Shown: positions 59,804 to 64,000 of the stretch, one piece after another
How the letters are laid out: each line of letters starts with the position of its first letter
Position numbering within the stretch: position 1 is the stretch's first letter
NCBI RefSeq assembly: GCF_000024865.1
Contig: NC_013595.1
Coordinates: 5,146,001 to 5,210,000, forward strand
Reading direction: 5' to 3'
From: Streptosporangium roseum DSM 43021
Lineage (GTDB): Bacteria; Actinomycetota; Actinomycetes; Streptosporangiales; Streptosporangiaceae
Length of the DNA stretch: 64,000 nucleotides
Made by a program: the position numbers and the translations under genes
Notes under the pieces: generated by a model
The model's input: only the letters and a program-made list of their open reading frames with translations
Databases searched by the model: none
What the model was told of the DNA's origin: nothing

Positions 59804-62260
59804 TCAGCCGGCGTCGGCTTCCTTGCTGCCGAGTGGCCGTGCGAGGTCGCAGAGCAGCGGGGTGAGCGCCGCTGCCGCCAGGGCCATCGCCCATCCGGCT
59901 GCAGGCAGTGGCATCAGGGCCAGCGGGGCGCCGAGCGGTGGCACGAGGGTGACGAGCGCTTGGAGCAGCGCGGTGGCGGCGACCGCGACAAGGATCGTGC
60001 GGCCGCGCCACCAGCCTCGTTCGAAGGTCCACCTGCGGGCCCGCACGACGTAGGCGAGGGTCAGCCGGGCGAAGACCAGCGTGAGCACCGCCTGGGTGCG
60101 GACCTGCTCCGCGCTCCAGTCCATCCTCCGGGCGGCCTCGACCGCGATGATCACGAGCAGACCGACGATCAGCGATCGCACCGCGACGCGGCCGAGCACT
60201 GCGCCGGACAGCAGGCCGCCCCGCCGTGGACGGAGTGCCAGAGGGTCCCCGGCGGGCTTGTCGACGCCGAGGGCGATGGCGGGGATGCCGTCCAGCACCA
60301 GGTTGATCCAGAGCAGGTGCACGGGGAGCAGAGGGATGATCAGGTCTGGCCAGAGGATCAAGCCGACGAGCACCAGGATGATCTCCGCCAGGTTCCCGGT
60401 CAGCAGATAGCCGATCATCGAGGCGACGTTGTGGTGCAGGCGCCGTCCCTCGCGCACCCCGGTGACGATGGTGCCGAGCTCACCGTTGGTGACGACGACC
60501 GCAGCCGCCTCCCGGGCGACGTCGGTTCCCTCGTCGCCCGCCATCGCCACGCCCACATCCGCGTGACGCAGCGCGGGTGCGTCGTTGACGCCGTCGCCGG
60601 TCATGGTGACGATCTCACCGTGCGCGCGCAGCGCGTGGACCAGGTCGAGCTTGGTGGCCGGGTCCACGCGGGCCAGCACGGCCGCCCCGCGCAGCCGCGC
60701 GCTCCTGTCGTCACCGTTGAGGCAGGCGCCGGTGACCACGGGGTCGGGTTGGATACCGACCTCCTCTGCCACGGCCCGGGCGGTGTCGCCGTGGTCTCCG
60801 GTCACCATCATGACCCGGATGCCGGCCGCGCGGCAGTCCGTGACCGCCTGACGGGCCGAGGGCCTGATCTCGTCGCGCAACCCCACCAGACCGAGCGGGC
60901 GCAACCCGTCGGCGTCCAGATCCGCGGTGGCCGCCTCGGCCAGTGCGAGCACGCGCAATCCCCGCCGGGCGAGGCCTGCCACGGCGTCCGCCAGGTGCTG
61001 TGTCTGCTCGCCGACCGCGCAGCGGGCCAGCACGACTTCCGGCGCTCCTTTCACGGTCAGCAGCGGCCCGACGGTCACCACGGCCATGGATCGGGTCTCG
61101 GCGTCGAAGGGCCGGGTGGCCAGCCGTGCCTCGCCGTCGGCGAGCCGGGCCCCGCTGCGCTCGGCCGCTGCGCGCAGCGCCACGTCGACCGTGTCGCCGA
61201 GCCCGTCACGGGCATCGTTGCAGCGCAGCGCGGCCCGCCACAGGTCCGCGCCGGGAACGGTCACCTGGTCGACGACCGTAAGTCGCCCGGTGGTCAGCGT
61301 GCCGGTCTTGTCGGAGGCGATGACGGTGGTGGCGCCGAGCGCCTCGATCGCCGGAAGCCGGCGGACGATCACACCCAGCCGCGCCATCCGCTGGGAACCG
61401 AGCGCCAGGGCGGTGGTGACCGCGGCGGCGAGGCTCTCGGGGACGGCGGCAATGGCCAGCGCGACCCCGGCCAGCACGATGTCGAGCAGCGCGGCCTCGC
61501 CCCGGCCGACCCGGGTCAGCCCTATCAGCACCATGACCACACCCGCCGCCACGGCGAGCAGGCCGATCCGCCGGGACGCCTGCGCCAGGTCCGCCTCCAA
61601 CGGTCCCTTCGGCTGTCCTTCGAGGGCGCCGGCGATACGTCCCATCTCGGTTGCGGCGCCGGTCCGCTCCACGACGGCCATCCCCCCACCGCGGACGACG
61701 AGGGTTCCGGAGAACAGTTCCCCATCACGGTCGCCGAGCAGGATGCCGAGGCCGGTCGCGCCGCCGGCTCGCTTGTCGGCCGACTGCGACTCCCCCGTCA
61801 GCACGGCCTCGTCGACGGCCAGGGCGCTCGCCTTGATCACGCGGGCGTCGGCGGGCACCCGGTCGCCGGCCGCGACCTCGATCACGTCGCCGGGCACGAC
61901 CTCTGCGGCTGGGACGCGCCGGGTGATACCGCCGCGCCGTACCTTGGCCATGGGCGCGGTGAGGTTGCGTAGCGCGCGGACCGCCTGATCGGCCTTGACC
62001 TCCTGGCTGACCCCGATGACCACGTTCACCAGCAGGATGGTCAGGATCGCCACGCCCTCGGGGACCTCGGCCAGGACCACCAGCGTCACCAGCCCGGCGA
62101 TCAGCAACAGGATCGACAGCGGGTCGGCGAGTTGCCTGGCCGAGCGGGCGAGCAGGGTGGGAGGTCGTGACTGTGGCAGTTCGTTGGGTCCGTGTCCGTC
62201 CAGCAGCCGGGCGGCTTCGGCCTCGCTGAGGCCCGGCATGGTGTCCGTGTCGGCGTGCAT
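59804..62260 (-). CDS. P-type cation-transporting ATPase (P-II, Ca2+-ATPase-like)
   Basis: 818 residues. N-terminal cation-ATPase domain (LSEAEAARLLDGHGPNELPQ), actuator TGES at about 155-158, phosphorylation site Asp317 in IASDKTGTLTTG, KGAPE nucleotide-domain motif, hinge GDGVNDAPALRHADVGVAM, and about ten membrane helices. Helix 4 has VPESLAAAVT, matching the PEGL position of P-II pumps with Gly replaced by Ser; helix 6 has INLVLDGIPAIALG. It transports a cation, probably Ca2+ or similar, out of the cytoplasm at ATP cost; the ion is not certain. Grouping with universal stress proteins is common in actinobacterial dormancy regulons (inference). Confidence 0.92.
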   Translation of the reverse strand: MHADTDTMPGLSEAEAARLLDGHGPNELPQSRPPTLLARSARQLADPLSILLLIAGLVTLVVLAEVPEGVAILTILLVNVVIGVSQEVKADQAVRALRNLTAPMAKVRRGGITRRVPAAEVVPGDVIEVAAGDRVPADARVIKASALAVDEAVLTGESQSADKRAGGATGLGILLGDRDGELFSGTLVVRGGGMAVVERTGAATEMGRIAGALEGQPKGPLEADLAQASRRIGLLAVAAGVVMVLIGLTRVGRGEAALLDIVLAGVALAIAAVPESLAAAVTTALALGSQRMARLGVIVRRLPAIEALGATTVIASDKTGTLTTGRLTVVDQVTVPGADLWRAALRCNDARDGLGDTVDVALRAAAERSGARLADGEARLATRPFDAETRSMAVVTVGPLLTVKGAPEVVLARCAVGEQTQHLADAVAGLARRGLRVLALAEAATADLDADGLRPLGLVGLRDEIRPSARQAVTDCRAAGIRVMMVTGDHGDTARAVAEEVGIQPDPVVTGACLNGDDRSARLRGAAVLARVDPATKLDLVHALRAHGEIVTMTGDGVNDAPALRHADVGVAMAGDEGTDVAREAAAVVVTNGELGTIVTGVREGRRLHHNVASMIGYLLTGNLAEIILVLVGLILWPDLIIPLLPVHLLWINLVLDGIPAIALGVDKPAGDPLALRPRRGGLLSGAVLGRVAVRSLIVGLLVIIAVEAARRMDWSAEQVRTQAVLTLVFARLTLAYVVRARRWTFERGWWRGRTILVAVAATALLQALVTLVPPLGAPLALMPLPAAGWAMALAAAALTPLLCDLARPLGSKEADAG

Positions 62261-62335
62261 ACGTTCAGCAGATCATCGAAACGGCGGCCGGAGCGTGAGG
62301 CGAAGGCCATCGAGGCGAGGGACCTTCGGCCTCTG

Positions 62336-63036
62336 TCATCCGCGTCTGACCAGGGCTGCCTCGGGGAATGCGTCGGCCGTGATGACGGCGGGTTTCGCCG
62401 CAAAACTGCGGGCCCCCTCGAAAGGTCGGTGGGGACCATCGTCTTCATCGCGTTCATCCGGCTCTTGCCGGAGATGAAGCGATCTCGCTCGGGGGGCGGC
62501 GGCCGGGCGGCGCACCTGGATTCCGGTGGCGTCCAAGATCGCTTCTTGACCGCTGCTTCCCAGGTGGCAGATCACATCGGCCAGAGTTCGCAACTGCCGT
62601 CCCGCGGTGATGCCGCAACCCCGTTCAGCCAGGAGGGGCGGACCTGGTGGACGGCGCGGGTGATGGTGGAGCGGTCGACGCCGGACCGGCAACCCGGCAC
62701 GTCATGGGTGACGCCGTGGCGCGGGTGCACCAGTGTGGCCGGCAGCCGGTCGACGAACACCGGCTTGTGCCCAGCGCCGGCACCGATGGTGCGCCGTCGT
62801 GGGCGACTGGCGAGCGCGGCCTGGTGCCGGGCCTGCCACAGCGGTCCGATCTCGGCCACCAACTCCGCGATCACCTCGACCGACAGGCCCGTGATCCGCT
62901 CGTTCTTCAGGATGATCGTCCGTACGAGTGTTCTCACCACGTCTGGCCCAACGAGCCAAGACCTCAGCTGTATGGCTATTGCGGCGAGCAGGTCGACCAG
63001 ATTTCCCGCACAGGCCGCGGACATCACCCGAGTCAA
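62336..63036 (-). pseudogene. IS5-type transposase, frameshifted remnant
   Basis: The N-terminal part is well preserved (ITGLSVEVIAELVAEIGPLW, HKPVFVDRLPATLVHPRHGV with its helix-turn-helix). After about 62670 the frame must change to read LRTLADVICHLGSSGQEAIL, DATGIQVRRPA with the first catalytic Asp, and again for SGKSRMNAMKTMV-type sequence near 62450. The distal catalytic residues are absent. It belongs to the DDE_Tnp_4/IS5 group and is inactive. Confidence 0.7.
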
Positions 63037-63287
63037 GCACCTGAACAGATGAGGTCAGCCGGCCGCAATGAACAGGACTTTTGGCCCTGTTCTCCCTGCT
63101 TCCCCTCGCCATAGCGTTCTTAATGAAAGGACATCCTCAGAGGCCGACCGTAAAGGTTAGGCGTCGTATCCGAAGCAGACCCACCGTATGAGAAAAAGTT
63201 CAAGAACGCTACTACAGCAAGGAGCGCTGACCGCTGCTGCGCACCTGGTCTCCGCCGACGATATCCGCCTTTTGTTGGGAGAATCCC

Positions 63288-63962
63288 ATGGCTGAACGCC
63301 TCAATGCTCCTGGTGACCTCGGCCGCCGGATCACCAGGCGACGTGAAAGTCTCGGCCTCGACCGGGAGCAGCTGGCAAACCGTGCCGGAATCGCCCCCGC
63401 CTACCTCGCCTACGTGGAGCAGAGGGCGGCCGCGCCTGCCATCGAGACCATAAATCGCCTGGCCTGCGCTCTGGATACCAGCACTGCGGAACTGCTCGGA
63501 GGAACCATCGACCTCCCGCCCGGACGAGGCACCGCCGCCCGTCATCCTGAGCTGGAAAAGCTGGACACGAAGGAGTGTCTACGGCTCATCTCCCCCGGCG
63601 GGGTCGGCCGGCTGGCCTTCAACGACCTCGGCGGCCCGATGATCCTGCCGGTCAATTACGTCCTCCACGAAGGCTCCGTGATCTTCCGCACCGCCTTCGG
63701 CGGCCCGTTCGACGCGAACCTGAGCACCGGCGTGAACGGCGTCGAGTTCAAAATCGCCTTCGAGATCGATCGGATCGACGATGCCAACAGCGAAGGCTGG
63801 AGCGTGCTCATCCGGGGTGGCGTCCACCACGTCTCCACCGCCGAGGAGCAGGCGGCCGTGATGACCTTGAATGTCCGGCCCTGGGCCGGCGGCGACCGCG
63901 AACTCTACGTCAAGATCACTCCTGCCGAGATCACCGGCCGCCGTATCTGGCACGGCCCGTGA
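63288..63962 (+). CDS. XRE regulator fused to pyridoxamine 5'-phosphate oxidase-like domain
   Basis: 224 residues. The N-terminal 70 form an XRE helix-turn-helix (DLGRRITRRRESLGLDREQL, AYLAYVEQRAAAPAIETINR). Residues about 85-224 match the split-barrel flavin-binding family of PNPOx/nitroimidazole-resistance proteins (LISPGGVGRLAFNDLGGPMI, PVNYVLHEGSVIFRTAFGGP, VEFKIAFEIDRIDDANSEGW). It may sense redox state through a flavin or F420 cofactor. Ribosome site GGGAGA lies before the ATG. It stands alone after an IS remnant. Confidence 0.9.
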   Translation: MAERLNAPGDLGRRITRRRESLGLDREQLANRAGIAPAYLAYVEQRAAAPAIETINRLACALDTSTAELLGGTIDLPPGRGTAARHPELEKLDTKECLRLISPGGVGRLAFNDLGGPMILPVNYVLHEGSVIFRTAFGGPFDANLSTGVNGVEFKIAFEIDRIDDANSEGWSVLIRGGVHHVSTAEEQAAVMTLNVRPWAGGDRELYVKITPAEITGRRIWHGP

Positions 63963-64000
63963 GCTCCGCCGAGACGGCTACTCGAATGATCATCCGCCTC

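Noticed and set aside
59960..61972. 670-codon open frame antisense to the P-type ATPase
   Set aside because: Shadow of a gene with all P-type ATPase motifs; the product has no domain and a skewed composition.
1..64000. tRNA or rRNA genes
   Set aside because: No cloverleaf-like or ribosomal sequence was noticed; a dedicated tRNA scan would settle this.

Overview
The window is high-GC DNA from an actinomycete, most likely a filamentous one of the Streptosporangiales/Streptomyces type. The evidence is strong G/C third-position bias, a 1,050-residue SARP/AfsR-type regulator, an F420 (deazaflavin)-dependent nitroreductase domain, a WYL regulator, DUF1707, a rifampin-monooxygenase homologue and actinobacterial transposase families. 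Genus is an inference. I see no rRNA or tRNA genes and no CRISPR array.

Layout. 0-9.7 kb: small regulator/enzyme units (XRE-cupin, methyltransferase, a frameshifted DinB gene, a lipoprotein epoxide-hydrolase-like protein), recombinase debris, then a divergent oxidative/efflux cluster (14-TM MFS exporter, WrbA-like flavoprotein, and a MarR regulator fused in frame to an F420 nitroreductase domain) sharing a perfect 34-bp operator. 9.75-10.9 kb: an intact IS630 element. 11-38 kb: a series of regulator-plus-target pairs, several with a visible operator palindrome: TetR with a membrane protein, WYL with a hydrolase, ArsR/DUF5937 with an MFS exporter, LysR with an MFS exporter, PadR with an SGNH hydrolase. 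The SARP regulator, a serine hydrolase, a CadD-like transporter and a DUF4287 protein are also here. Remnants lie between them: serine recombinase, beta-lactamase-fold hydrolases, PAP2, IS21-like ends and a 301-bp MITE-like element. 39-41.4 kb: a less GC-rich patch with an RHS-like remnant, a lipoprotein and a secreted protein of unknown function.

41.6-55.6 kb is a transposon landscape. A decayed 3.0-kb Tn3-like element (37-bp inverted ends) carries an MFS exporter and a broken tyrosine recombinase and abuts a truncated Tn3 transposase. A rifampin-monooxygenase gene follows. Next is a 7,240-bp Tn3-family transposon (48357-55596) with 36-bp perfect terminal inverted repeats and a 5-bp target duplication AGGTA. 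Its transposase is broken, and its cargo is a NarL-type two-component system, a divergent two-gene ABC exporter and a serine resolvase. It has landed in the second gene of a small operon headed by a zinc-finger/coiled-coil gene. That operon is divergent from a tyrosine integrase, and a dif/Xer-like site (12-bp arms, 6-bp spacer) lies immediately in front of the integrase.

58.7-64 kb: a tandem universal stress protein, a P-type cation ATPase, a decayed IS5-type transposase and an XRE/pyridoxamine-oxidase-like protein.

Overall this is an accessory, recombination-rich region. Its functional genes are mainly detoxification, efflux and resistance units under local repressors, separated by the remains of several mobile-element families.
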